Made by a program: the position numbers and the translations under genes. A DNA stretch of 64,000 bases from Hyphococcus sp. (lineage in GTDB: Bacteria; Pseudomonadota; Alphaproteobacteria; Caulobacterales; Parvularculaceae), in contig JAJFFX010000008.1 in NCBI GenBank assembly GCA_021776455.1, positions 1-64,000 of the forward strand. The letters run 5' to 3'. The notes beneath the pieces are model-generated. The model saw only the letters and a list, made by a program, of their open reading frames with translations. It made no database searches and had not been told where the DNA came from. The number at the start of each line of letters is the position of its first letter. Position 1 is the first letter of the stretch. Positions 17,142 through 26,359 of this stretch are shown in pieces.

Positions 17142-18149
17142 ATGTTCAAGAAAACTGTAACAGTCCTGGCGGCGGTGATCGTTGCGGCCCTTATCATTCC
17201 CTATGTGTGGATCGGGATGGGCGACAAGGCGTTTGATGATGGGGCGCGCAGCCGTGCGCCGGGGCAGTTCGCTGAGCTGACGAGCGGAAAACTCCACTAT
17301 GTATGGGTTGAGCCAGCACCAGATGCTGCAAATGGCGAAACTATCGTCATGTTACATGGACTTTACATCCCTCATTTTATGTTCGCTCAAAACGCTGAAG
17401 CGCTTGCAGCTGCTGGATATCGTGTGCTGTTGCCGGATCTGTTTGGGCATGGCTTTTCTGATCGCCCAACCGAGAGTTATGACCAGGCATTCTTTGAACG
17501 TGAAGTGCGCGAATTGTTGGTTGCAACGGAGGTTGATAAACCATTTTATCTCATGGGCCAATCCACCGGCGGCATGGCGGCGACGCTTTATGCAAGCCAT
17601 CACCCTGACCAGATTAAGGGACTGATGCTGATTGTTCCGGCCGGGCTTAGAATGCATGGTCGCGACGACGATCTGATTTCCAATATCTTACGCACGCCCA
17701 TGGCCGGCGAGTGGCTCTGGCGTGTTGTCGGACGGCGCCAGTTGTTGGCGCCGTGGAAGCCGCCTTGCGATGAGTGTGGCGATGGCCCGCTTCTCGGAGA
17801 TCCGTTAATCCAGGCGGAGTATTGCGGTTATTTTCCGGCAATGCTGAATATTCTTCGCCATTTTCCTTTGCGCGACCAAGACGATATTTTCGAAACTGCA
17901 GGAGAAGCAGGCTTTCCTATGCTTGCGATTTTTGGCGATAAAGATGAAACCGTTCACATTGATAGCGCGGATGCATTTGCGGCGGTGGCGGCGAACGCGG
18001 AACTGGTGATTATCGAAAATGGCGACCATGCGATGCATTTTCGAAAATCCAAGGCGGTCAATCCGGTGCTTCTGTCATTTCTTGCCAACCTCAACCCGAC
18101 TTTGCCAACTGATGAGTTCGGTGCGAGCGAGGAAATGGCGAGCGAATAA
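17142..18149 (+). CDS. Exported or membrane-anchored alpha/beta hydrolase
   Basis: From the ATG at 17142, preceded by GGGGAGG at a good spacing, the protein is 335 aa; the ORF-track start 33 bases upstream has no such site. It begins with a hydrophobic anchor (VTVLAAVIVAALIIPYVWIGM). The fold markers are HGLYIPHFMF (oxyanion region), the nucleophile elbow GQSTGG with Ser141, the acid in FGDKDETV and the histidine in ENGDHAMHF. It is therefore a serine hydrolase, perhaps an esterase or lipase. It diverges from the glycerol transporter operon and converges with a glycerophosphodiesterase gene, so glycerolipid breakdown is plausible but unproven. Confidence 0.78.
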   Translation: MFKKTVTVLAAVIVAALIIPYVWIGMGDKAFDDGARSRAPGQFAELTSGKLHYVWVEPAPDAANGETIVMLHGLYIPHFMFAQNAEALAAAGYRVLLPDLFGHGFSDRPTESYDQAFFEREVRELLVATEVDKPFYLMGQSTGGMAATLYASHHPDQIKGLMLIVPAGLRMHGRDDDLISNILRTPMAGEWLWRVVGRRQLLAPWKPPCDECGDGPLLGDPLIQAEYCGYFPAMLNILRHFPLRDQDDIFETAGEAGFPMLAIFGDKDETVHIDSADAFAAVAANAELVIIENGDHAMHFRKSKAVNPVLLSFLANLNPTLPTDEFGASEEMASE

Positions 18150-18161
18150 TTTTCGCGATCA

Positions 18162-19187
18162 CTAAGAATGGACGGCAATGCCTGCAAGCCGCGCCGCATA
18201 GGCCGCATCGGGAAAATCCGTGAAGACGCCATCGACACCGAGTTTGAAGAAGAATTCAAACTCGGCATGGGCGGTCTGAAAGGCATCAGGTAGCTGGTCT
18301 GCTCGAAAGGTCCATGGATGAACTTTGAGGCCAGCCGCATGGGTTTCTTCGATAAGTCCGCTCGACCTGCCATCAGTATCGACTAACAACCCTTTGTAGG
18401 GCCCGATCCCATCCGCAAACGCGGCGATTTCTGACATGGGAAGGGTGCTCTTTGATTCCAGGAGATAGATGAGCGGCAATTGGGTTTTTGTCCTGAGGTC
18501 TTTTAATATTGGTGTTTCAAACGACTGAATAAATACCGGTGCGTCTTTTTCACCCCATCCGGCGCGCATCAATACGCCGAGAACTTCAGTTGCATAATCA
18601 TAGCCAAGGCCGGCAAAATAACTGGGCGATTTCATTTCTGGATAAATGCCTATTGTTCTGCCCAGTTTTTTGCTTTCAGACTGCGCAAGCGCAATCACCT
18701 CCTCGAATGTCGGAATTTCAAACATGCCATCCGCTGCATGGCTACGGAACGGCATAGCCTGGCGTGCTCGCAAGGTTTTAATTTCAGCGAGGGTAAAATC
18801 TTCTGTGAACCAATCGGCACCGTCATGACCGATTTTTTCAGTCTTCCGTGCCGCAAATTCTGGGTGATCAGAAATATCTGAGGTGGTTGATAAATAGTGA
18901 TCGTGGCGCACAACCAAATGTCCGTCTTTTGTGAAAACAAGATCGGGCTCAATGTAATCGGCCCCAAGCGCAGCGCCTAAGCGGTATCCGGCGAGCGTAT
19001 GTTCCGGGAGATAACCAGGGGCGCCGCGATGGGCGATGATCAACGGTTTTTGTGGTGTCTGCACCATGATTGGCTCTTTCACTTTGGTGGACAAAAGTTT
19101 CGGCGCCATGATGGCGCAACCGCTTGTGGCGGAAGTCAGGATTGTACCTGTGGCGGCCTGTAACAATGTTCGGCGTTTAAATTGCAT
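18162..19187 (-). CDS. Glycerophosphodiester phosphodiesterase, exported
   Basis: This 341-aa protein carries the GDPD signature: AHRGAPGYLPEHTLAGY, DYIEPDLVFTKDGHLVVRHDHYL and, near the end, HPWTFRADQLPDAF and GVDGVFTDFPD. The N-terminus MQFKRRTLLQAATGTIL resembles a twin-arginine signal, and a cysteine in ATSGC could be lipidated, so it is likely periplasmic or outer-membrane bound. It would cleave glycerophosphodiesters to an alcohol and glycerol-3-phosphate; if ethanolamine or glycerol is the alcohol, both uptake systems upstream would use it. It is convergent with the hydrolase gene, 12 bases apart. Confidence 0.87.
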   Translation of the reverse strand: MQFKRRTLLQAATGTILTSATSGCAIMAPKLLSTKVKEPIMVQTPQKPLIIAHRGAPGYLPEHTLAGYRLGAALGADYIEPDLVFTKDGHLVVRHDHYLSTTSDISDHPEFAARKTEKIGHDGADWFTEDFTLAEIKTLRARQAMPFRSHAADGMFEIPTFEEVIALAQSESKKLGRTIGIYPEMKSPSYFAGLGYDYATEVLGVLMRAGWGEKDAPVFIQSFETPILKDLRTKTQLPLIYLLESKSTLPMSEIAAFADGIGPYKGLLVDTDGRSSGLIEETHAAGLKVHPWTFRADQLPDAFQTAHAEFEFFFKLGVDGVFTDFPDAAYAARLAGIAVHS

Positions 19188-19412
19188 GCCATCTGTCTCT
19201 ATCGAATCAGTAAGTGTCGCAATTTTCTGGGTGTTTGGCGAGAGGGGCTATTATGGCGTAAGAAACTGGCTGGATACAAGGCACCAGCCACGCGTAGATT
19301 ATCCGCCTCATGATCTTGCGGAAATTCGCTTCGCTCGTAATTTCGATGATGCGCACTCAGTCATTTGCGAAACGTTCACGCAAGAAAAACCTAGAAATAA
19401 ATTTCGCATTAT

Positions 19413-20762
19413 TCAAAGACTTCGTCGGATAGCAACGTATATGTTATTGTTATTTCGAAATTGCGAAAAAAATGTTTGGTTTTCTGCGCCGTAAAAAACA
19501 TTGCCGCCGGCTTCTATGCGTAACTCATCCGATATCTTGTAAGATGCATTGAAACGAACATAGCCGTCCTTGTCTGATGGCGAGTAGAAGTTGAATGTGG
19601 ATAATTCCAAGTTTTGTCGGAGCGCTAGTTTCGTGAGGCGCAATGTCACCAGGTGTTTATTTTGTGCGTCTTGTATAGCGCCTGACGGCAGAGCGTTTAA
19701 ATAATCGTCATAGTCCAGTTTGCGCTCGAGATTGTACTGGATGCTTGCGGTCAGTTCTGTTGCTATTTCTTTTTCAAACCCGGCGAGAAAGCGTAGCTCG
19801 CTGTTTCGGATGTGGGGATCTAATGCGGCGTCAGAGGCGCTATCATAATAGCCGGCCTCGGCCCAGACGATGCCCCCGGCCAGCGGCCCTCTGAGGCTTG
19901 CCCCATAAACACTCAATTTTGGAAAGGTCGCCCGCCCACCTAATGCGTCTTGTCCGGCCGGGCTTTTCCAAAACCCGTTGTAATAATAAAGAGCGGTCTC
20001 AAAAGCACCGATTGAGCGATAGGCGCGTGCGGCGACTTCATCATCCTCAAACCAGTCATTTGGGCGATCAAAGAGGAGAGGGTCGTCCCTCCCGCGGAAC
20101 GCATTGGTTGCGCGATCAAAGAACGAGACTCTACGCCCATCGACAAACCGATCCGCGCCAAATTTGGGCGTATAGACGACATCGATGTTGAGAGTGTCAA
20201 AGAAAAATGATGCTTTCGCGGCATCGACGGGCGCTTTTAGATATTCAACATCGCGTCCGAGAAAATATGAATCCCAGTCTTTCGCGAATAAGTCGTTGAT
20301 GAATATGAAATCACCTGTGCCCCAGGTCAGGATTTGCCGGCCGACTTTCATGTCGATGAAATTTGCCGGACTAAATTCCACATTGATCAGTCGAGGATCA
20401 ATGGCGCTGCCGCCTGAAGCAAGATCGACGGCATATCGATCGGCAACAGGATCAAACAAAAAGTCAGCAGCGAAATTGAATGTAAACCGACTTACATATT
20501 GTTTTGTCTCCAACTGCAGTCGAATCTCACCGAGACTGATATCTTTGTCGCCGATAACTGCGTTGCCGGTGCGAACGCCAAATCGCGTATCGATAAAGCC
20601 ATAAACATCAATTATTGTTGGCTTTTTTTCGCCATATAATTCATCTGTTCCGTTCGAGGGGCTTGCAGCCTGTATCATTACTGCCGCTTCTGTGGCTTCG
20701 CTTGCCGCCGCGCTCCCAACAACCACAAACCATGCAGCGGTCAATAAAAGGCATTCACGCAT
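19413..20762 (-). CDS. Outer-membrane beta-barrel protein of RND/MMPL operon
   Basis: This 449-aa protein starts with a signal peptide (MRECLLLTAAWFVVVGSAAAS). The rest alternates polar and aromatic residues as in an outer-membrane barrel (ISLGEIRLQLETKQYVSRFTFNFAADF, LRIEAGGNVFYGAENQTFF) and looks like the DUF1302-type porin-like proteins. It lies 3 bases after a LolA-like gene and is the last member of a three-gene operon with an MMPL-type transporter. This trio recurs in many proteobacteria and probably moves a lipid or hydrophobic compound across the envelope. The exact substrate is unknown. Confidence 0.72.
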   Translation of the reverse strand: MRECLLLTAAWFVVVGSAAASEATEAAVMIQAASPSNGTDELYGEKKPTIIDVYGFIDTRFGVRTGNAVIGDKDISLGEIRLQLETKQYVSRFTFNFAADFLFDPVADRYAVDLASGGSAIDPRLINVEFSPANFIDMKVGRQILTWGTGDFIFINDLFAKDWDSYFLGRDVEYLKAPVDAAKASFFFDTLNIDVVYTPKFGADRFVDGRRVSFFDRATNAFRGRDDPLLFDRPNDWFEDDEVAARAYRSIGAFETALYYYNGFWKSPAGQDALGGRATFPKLSVYGASLRGPLAGGIVWAEAGYYDSASDAALDPHIRNSELRFLAGFEKEIATELTASIQYNLERKLDYDDYLNALPSGAIQDAQNKHLVTLRLTKLALRQNLELSTFNFYSPSDKDGYVRFNASYKISDELRIEAGGNVFYGAENQTFFSQFRNNNNIYVAIRRSL

Positions 20763-20765
20763 CGG

Positions 20766-21557
20766 TTATCTCAAATATTCCCGGGGTGGGCGACGTAAAA
20801 ATCGCTCGGAGAAAACATTCTCTTTGATCCCTATGGAATATTTGACGGCAGAATAATGGAGGACGGTTTTTCCGCCCATGGCTGTGTCTTCCATTTGGAC
20901 ATCGATGATCGTTGGATGGTTTTGAATTACCTCGACGGTTTGCACCGAGAAAGTTCGGTATACTTCGCCGCGCTGGCCTGTATATTCTATGCGTATGGGT
21001 AGGTAAGTCGTTTTGTCCACCCAGCTCGTATAGTTAGTGAACTCTACGTCGCCCGGTGTCTTTGGCGTACTTTTGATGACATAGTATTCATCTGTTTCTT
21101 CAATGAATTCGTGATGATCCTCATCAATGTTGCGGCCGGAAACATCCTCATAGAAAAAGTGCGACCCGACAAAGCTCGTGCGCTCATCGCTTGCAGCAAT
21201 TCGCTTAACGAGATCAAGCGCCGGCAGGTAGAGCCAGCGGTCATCGGCGCGGTCTGTATTTTTCCATGCCATGAACACCATTTCCTTGACGTCTGACGGT
21301 CGGCTGAAGAGCACATAATATTTCTGAGGGCCGTAGCCAGATGTTTCGTTTCTACGCAACATCGTCATCTGCCGGATGCGCTCGCGACCATGACTATCAA
21401 TGATACGCATATCTATGCGCGCCTTGACGTCTCCACCCGCGTAATTCATCGCCTCGACGGCTTTGACGACGATATCCATGGCGCTCGGCGCCTGCGCATG
21501 GGCCGTAGAAATCGGGAAAGACAACAGCACAAAGGCAATGAGAAAATAATACTTCAT
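20766..21557 (-). CDS. LolA-like outer-membrane lipoprotein-sorting protein
   Basis: This 263-aa protein has a signal peptide ending AHA-Q and a LolA/LppX-like fold pattern: DVKARIDMRIIDSHGRERIRQMTMLR, KYYVLFSRPSDVKEMVFMAWKN, DDRWLYLPALDLVKRI and FVGSHFFYEDVSGR. Members are periplasmic, with a hydrophobic cavity that shuttles lipids or lipoproteins. The start overlaps the end of the MMPL gene by 4 bases (ATGA-type), so the two are coupled. A role as periplasmic carrier between the RND/MMPL pump and the outer-membrane barrel is inferred from context. Confidence 0.8.
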   Translation of the reverse strand: MKYYFLIAFVLLSFPISTAHAQAPSAMDIVVKAVEAMNYAGGDVKARIDMRIIDSHGRERIRQMTMLRRNETSGYGPQKYYVLFSRPSDVKEMVFMAWKNTDRADDRWLYLPALDLVKRIAASDERTSFVGSHFFYEDVSGRNIDEDHHEFIEETDEYYVIKSTPKTPGDVEFTNYTSWVDKTTYLPIRIEYTGQRGEVYRTFSVQTVEVIQNHPTIIDVQMEDTAMGGKTVLHYSAVKYSIGIKENVFSERFLRRPPREYLR

Positions 21558-24196
21558 GAATTTGCTCCAGCAGGACGAAAGTTAAACAGACGGCCTTCCA
21601 GTAGGCTCATCAGGGCAGGAAGAATGATCAAGGTGGCGATGCCGGCGAGAATGAGGATGCCGGAGAGCATTACGCCGACGACTTTGTAAGGAATGAGCGG
21701 GGCGATCAGCAGCGGCAAAAACCCTACACCCAAAATGAGCACATTTCGGGCGATAGCCCGCGCCGGCTCTCCGAAGACTATACGTGCTGTGTCAGGCCAG
21801 TTGCTCTGTTCTTTGGCAATATCTCGGCTGCGCATCACGAAATGAATTGCGTAATCAACAGCAAGTCCGAGACTGATTGCGCCAAGAATTGAAATTGGCG
21901 CATCAAGGCTCTTGCCGGCTAGCCCGATGCCGCCATAGAGCATAGCGATTGAAAAGCCGAGCGGAACAACAGCGAGCAATCCCCACAAGACAGATCTGAA
22001 CAGAACCATCAGCAACAATGTGATGATGATAAAGGAACCGGCTAAGGCTTTCGCCGTGCCAACGGTTATGTAATCCTGCCAGACCACATTGATGTAGTTT
22101 AATCCAAACCACTGATGGGTTAGGTTGCGGGGCGGTGGATTGTCGGCGAAATATTGCGCAACCAGTGCGTCGACGCGGCTCATGTCTTGATTGTCGCCGC
22201 TTTTCATCTGTACCCAGATATTAGCTTCCTGGTAGTCCGGTGTGACATAGTGCCAAAGATCGTGGGGGCGGTGGCTGTTTTGAAAAGTAATGAGCGTTTG
22301 CGCAACGCCAGCGCCGCTGTCCGGTATACGATAATCGGCTTCTTCACCGGAAATTAGTTCTCGATAGACGGTCTTTACGATTTCGACCACAGAATTACTT
22401 TTCCCGACCGCCGCATCCTTTTCGATAAAAGTCTGGAGGTTATTCATATAGGCTAGCACTTCGGGGTCTTTAAAAATTTCTGTTTGCGCGCGCTCAGTAT
22501 CGAGAAAAGAGAGCGTGTCTTCCCATGCGGAAATCTCATCGTCTGATTTCGTGCTGCGCAACCGTTCTTCAACATCAGCAAGGAGGGCGGAGAGTAGATC
22601 GGTGCGTGACGTGACGGTTTTTGATATCTCTCTAACTAGCAAAGCAAGCATGTCCCGCTTGGCTAGGTCTTGCGCTAGGATGCGCGCCTCCAGTTCATCG
22701 ATATATATGCCAAATGACTCCGTATCCTGGTTGGTCCCGAGCGCTAGATACGCCATATAGCTGCCGCCAAACGCGCTGTTCAATACCGCGTCTGCCTGGC
22801 GAATATTGTGTTCTTTACCGAACCATTTGACGGGGTTGTCGTTGGCGACAATCTGTGTTGCGCCGTAAAACGCTAATGCTGCGATGGGGATCATCAACAA
22901 TAAGATAGGGCGCGAATACCGAATGGCGCCAGCGCCAAGAGCGGGTAGTGCGCCATGAAGAAATGAGCTTGGCTCCCTGCTATCAGTAGTTTTGTTGAGG
23001 CCGAAATTTTTAAATTTCCGCTCTGGCATCAATACAATATATGCGGGGATAAGGGTTACGGTTAAGAGCCATGCAACTACAACACCTATACCAACAAAGG
23101 TTCCAAACGCTTGCAGTGGCGGGATCGGCATAAAATTCAATGATAGGAATCCAATACCCGTTGTGATTGAGGTAAAGAACATTGGCAGCGCCAGTTTCGA
23201 CATTACGTGCTTGACCGTCTTGCGCCGGTTCTGAAATTCTGGATACCGGTCATGGAACTCTGAGAGGATGTGGATGGAATCCAGAACCGCGATTGGCATC
23301 ACGAATATCGGTATCATTGAGGTCATGATGTGAATGCTGTGCCCAGTTGCGATCAAGAGGCAGACCGTGATGGTGACCGATAACATCGCAACCATGATTG
23401 GGGAGGCGACCAGTGTTAGGTTGCGAAAGAAAAACCATAATAAAAAGAACAAAAGGCCTGTCGCTAGCGGTGTTGTTATGCCCATCTGGATAAACATCTC
23501 CACACCGAATTGATCTTGCGCGACCGGCAATCCAGTTATCCAATATTGATCTCCGCTGTCGTAACTGGCGATCCGCTCACGCAATTGTTGTGCGACCCGA
23601 TAGCTGACGCCTTTTGAGGTGATCGGGATATAAAGGGCTATCGACCGGCCATCTTCCGAGATCAGGCTCCCGTGTAATATCGGCTGATTGAGCGATCGAT
23701 CACGTACATCTAGTGCTTCGGCCTGTGTTTGCGGCGGCCCATCCATGAGCCAATTGAAGTCGACCGCGCCGGGGCCGGCCTGGCGAACATCCTCCATCGT
23801 AGATGGCGCGATAAGATCAACCGGCACGACGCCCTCAACCTCACCCTGCTTGTTGGTCCACTGGGTGTCCTTGGCGAACTCCGCAAGATCGTAGATGTCT
23901 GAAAGCGAGGCGACGGAGAAGACGCCATCTTTGTGATTATCATTTACAACGCCGATAACTATTAGGTCGTATAGGGAGAAAGTATCTTTCTTTTCCCGAT
24001 TAAATACTCGGACCGGTTCGTCATAGACAAGCATATTTTCGGGGTCCGCATCGATTGACAAGGGCTGTAAGAATTGGGCGATAGGCGGTGACAATGTTGG
24101 CGCCGCGACCAAGGCCATGAGCACGAATGTGATCGCGACAGTGCCCCAGATGAAAGTTCTCGGTGCTGCGAGGGCAAAATGGGTCAAAAAATTCAT
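21554..24196 (-). CDS. MMPL/RND-family transporter
   Basis: This 880-aa inner-membrane protein has the RND superfamily layout: one membrane segment, a large periplasmic loop, five segments, then the same again. Segments such as MSKLALPMFFTSITTGIGFLSLNFMPIPPLQAFGTFVGIG and SLGLAVDYAIHFVMRSRDIAKEQ carry the typical TM4/TM10 features. It resembles HpnN/MmpL-like exporters of lipids and hopanoids rather than drug pumps. It is the first gene of the three-gene operon with the LolA-like and barrel proteins. No adaptor (membrane-fusion) protein is encoded next to it, which fits the lipid-transport branch. Confidence 0.82.
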   Translation of the reverse strand: MNFLTHFALAAPRTFIWGTVAITFVLMALVAAPTLSPPIAQFLQPLSIDADPENMLVYDEPVRVFNREKKDTFSLYDLIVIGVVNDNHKDGVFSVASLSDIYDLAEFAKDTQWTNKQGEVEGVVPVDLIAPSTMEDVRQAGPGAVDFNWLMDGPPQTQAEALDVRDRSLNQPILHGSLISEDGRSIALYIPITSKGVSYRVAQQLRERIASYDSGDQYWITGLPVAQDQFGVEMFIQMGITTPLATGLLFFLLWFFFRNLTLVASPIMVAMLSVTITVCLLIATGHSIHIMTSMIPIFVMPIAVLDSIHILSEFHDRYPEFQNRRKTVKHVMSKLALPMFFTSITTGIGFLSLNFMPIPPLQAFGTFVGIGVVVAWLLTVTLIPAYIVLMPERKFKNFGLNKTTDSREPSSFLHGALPALGAGAIRYSRPILLLMIPIAALAFYGATQIVANDNPVKWFGKEHNIRQADAVLNSAFGGSYMAYLALGTNQDTESFGIYIDELEARILAQDLAKRDMLALLVREISKTVTSRTDLLSALLADVEERLRSTKSDDEISAWEDTLSFLDTERAQTEIFKDPEVLAYMNNLQTFIEKDAAVGKSNSVVEIVKTVYRELISGEEADYRIPDSGAGVAQTLITFQNSHRPHDLWHYVTPDYQEANIWVQMKSGDNQDMSRVDALVAQYFADNPPPRNLTHQWFGLNYINVVWQDYITVGTAKALAGSFIIITLLLMVLFRSVLWGLLAVVPLGFSIAMLYGGIGLAGKSLDAPISILGAISLGLAVDYAIHFVMRSRDIAKEQSNWPDTARIVFGEPARAIARNVLILGVGFLPLLIAPLIPYKVVGVMLSGILILAGIATLIILPALMSLLEGRLFNFRPAGANS

Positions 24197-24242
24197 GGGG
24201 TTGTCTCAACTAATATGGGAGGAGTAGGGAAAGTTTGAAGGA

Positions 24243-24260
24243 CCTCGTTTTTGAACGAGG
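24243..24260 (-). terminator. Hairpin between GST gene and MMPL operon
   Basis: CCTCGTT (24243-24249) and AACGAGG (24254-24260) form a perfect 7-base stem with a 4-base loop just past the GST stop on the minus strand. A T-run after the stem is missing, so strength as an intrinsic terminator is doubtful, but the placement between two transcription units fits. Confidence 0.35.
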
Positions 24261-24276
24261 CAAAAACGCCGTCAGC

Positions 24277-24942
24277 TCAGCCTCGCCAATGTGGAGGGTA
24301 GGCCCGGTCATAGCCGGGCAACGCCTCAACCCGCTTTGCCCATGCGGCGAGATTTGGAAATGAACTCACGAGCGGCAAGAAAACATCGCCCAATAATTTC
24401 GCAGAAGGCATGCCAGTCGCTCTCAGAAAACTCTGAACATATGGCATAAGAACAACATCGGCCGCTGATATCTCGCTCCCTGTAAGGTATGGCGAGGCGG
24501 CAAAAATATCTTCCGCCCATGTCAAGGCTGTATGTGCGTTGACGGAGATTTCGTGAATCTTGTTTGGGTTATCTGTGAAGCGGCCCTGAAATATCGGGCG
24601 CACAACATCGTCAACCAATGGTGCGCGCAGGTAACTCGTTATTTCAAATACGCGCTGCCATATCAGGCCGATTTGTTTAGGCGTAACACCAAATAGGGAA
24701 CCTTTTGGGCTTAGCTGATCGATATAGGCGAGGATCGCGATCGATTCATAAATGACCGTGTTGTCGTGTTTAAGTGCCGGAACCTTTCCATACGGGTTGA
24801 GTGCAAAATATGCATCTGTCTTATGTTCTTTCTTGCTCGGATCTAGTCGGTGCGTTGCATATTTCAGTTCTTTAATTTCCATGCCGAGCATCACGGCCCA
24901 AGCATGCGGACTTCCACTAATGATATAAAGTTCCAGGGCCAT
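24277..24942 (-). CDS. Glutathione S-transferase family protein
   Basis: This 221-aa cytosolic protein has a thioredoxin-like N-domain (ELYIISGSPHAWAVMLGMEIKELKYATHRLD, NPYGKVPALKHDNTVIYESIAILAYID) and an all-helical C-domain with TGSEISAADVVLMPYVQ. The GKVPAL and YESIAI segments are the glutathione-binding cis-proline and SNAIL-like positions. It would conjugate or reduce small electrophiles with glutathione; no substrate can be given. It lies downstream of a LysR gene on the same strand with about 220 bases between them. Confidence 0.85.
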   Translation of the reverse strand: MALELYIISGSPHAWAVMLGMEIKELKYATHRLDPSKKEHKTDAYFALNPYGKVPALKHDNTVIYESIAILAYIDQLSPKGSLFGVTPKQIGLIWQRVFEITSYLRAPLVDDVVRPIFQGRFTDNPNKIHEISVNAHTALTWAEDIFAASPYLTGSEISAADVVLMPYVQSFLRATGMPSAKLLGDVFLPLVSSFPNLAAWAKRVEALPGYDRAYPPHWRG

Positions 24943-25164
24943 TTTTCGTTCTCCAAATTACCGCGTAGCGCTCGGTGCGACTGCTGGGTCGGGCGGCTTA
25001 TTTTCGGAAAGATAGGTAGTTTAAATTTGGGTGAAACTGGCGATATTTGAACAAATGATGTTCATTTATGGACACCCCAACAATGCGGCGACGCATAAAC
25101 TTTTCTATGCTCGCAGAAGGGTCGGCCAGTAGCGTTTTGCTGCGGTCTTGTAGGTCGATGAGGT

Positions 25165-26058
25165 TTAAGCTTTTGTCTTTTTGCCTTCAACAAGGGTGCG
25201 ATGACGTAGTAACGCATCCGCAATGAAACTTGTGAACTTTCTGATGCGTGCGGTATTGCGCATGTCCTCATGGGTCAAAACCCATATATTCATTTGCAGC
25301 ACAAGAGATCCTGGCGGCATCCTATAAACTCCCGTCGCCGCATCGCCCATGAAGCAGGGCAGGATCGCCATTCCTAACCCTGCGCGTATAGCGTTGAGGG
25401 TCGCATGCGGATCTTCAATGATCGACCCAACCGGCGCATCGGGAAAATCTGTTTCTTTTATCCATTGTTGAGAGGACGGGTCATCTGACCAGCCTATCCA
25501 GCTGAGCGCAGGCATTTTCTTGCGACCAGATTGATTATGCGGCAGATATTCCTTATTCACATATGCTGCGCGCGCCATCGTTAGAACGCGACGGCCAATC
25601 AAATCTTGTGGGGGGTTGTTCGAAACGCGGATGGCGACATCAGCTTCCCGTTTAGCCAAATCCACCATTTCATAATTAGGTGCGATCTCTAGCTTTATGC
25701 TTGGATTAGCTCGGGCAAATTCTGTAAAGTCAGGCATGAGAAGATGGGTCGCAAGCACGCCGGGGATGGCAATGCGAATCTTGCCTGTCAGTTCTGCGTC
25801 GCGGCCAGATATTCGACGATCTATTGCATTTGTTTCTGTTTCGATGCGCTCAGCAGAATGCAACATTTCGTCGCCAGCCTCAGTGGTAAAATATCCCTCC
25901 GGCAGCCGCTCGAATAGACGCGCGCCCAGCTCCCCTTCTAACACCGTTATCCGGCGCATGATTGTGGAACGGCTCAAGCCCAAAGCTTCCGCCGCTTTCG
26001 AAAGCGATGAAGTGCGTGCGACCGTGAGAAATATTCGACGATTATCCCAGTTAATCAT
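25165..26058 (-). CDS. LysR-family transcriptional regulator
   Basis: The N-terminal winged helix reads WDNRRIFLTVARTSSLSKAAEALGLSRSTIMRRITVLEGELGARLFERLPEGYFTT, a typical LysR HTH, followed by a periplasmic-binding-like effector domain. From ATG 26058 the protein is 297 aa; a start 18 bases upstream (26076) is also possible and neither has a strong ribosome binding site. It is likely a regulator of a nearby gene. The GST gene is downstream on the same strand, and divergently there is only a decayed methyltransferase, which may have been its original target. Confidence 0.87.
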   Translation of the reverse strand: MINWDNRRIFLTVARTSSLSKAAEALGLSRSTIMRRITVLEGELGARLFERLPEGYFTTEAGDEMLHSAERIETETNAIDRRISGRDAELTGKIRIAIPGVLATHLLMPDFTEFARANPSIKLEIAPNYEMVDLAKREADVAIRVSNNPPQDLIGRRVLTMARAAYVNKEYLPHNQSGRKKMPALSWIGWSDDPSSQQWIKETDFPDAPVGSIIEDPHATLNAIRAGLGMAILPCFMGDAATGVYRMPPGSLVLQMNIWVLTHEDMRNTARIRKFTSFIADALLRHRTLVEGKKTKA

Positions 26059-26173
26059 ATGTCCATTTATGAGCATTTAAGGATCAAAAATCAACTATTG
26101 ATGTTCATTTTTGGAAGCATTAGCTCAATGAGCTAAATAGGGGACAACGATATGAGTAGGCGGCAACACCGAT

Positions 26174-26355
26174 ATGAAGGAGTACTGGAACGGCGAAGGC
26201 GGTGAGAAATGGCTGCGTTTCCAGGAAATCATTGATGTTAGTCTTGTGCCCTTTGGGCAGAAAGTTATGGAGGCAGCGGCCATCTCGTCGGAGCCGGCGG
26301 CCGTGTGTTGGGCGTTGATATCTCCGGGCCGATTCTGGCGCACGCCAAGGCGTGA
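26174..26355 (+). pseudogene. Class I SAM methyltransferase remnant
   Basis: The reading frame begins MKEYWNGEGGEKWLRFQEIIDVSLVPFGQKVMEAA, like the N-terminus of a family of SAM-dependent methyltransferases. It then loses frame; a second frame from about 26280 gives HLVGAGGRVLGVDISGPILAHAKA and a stop, which is the part of such enzymes just after motif I. The glycine-rich motif I itself (VLDVGCG-like) is missing, so a deletion removed it and shifted the frame. The rest of the gene is absent. It cannot encode a working enzyme. Confidence 0.7.
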
Positions 26356-26359
26356 GTGA

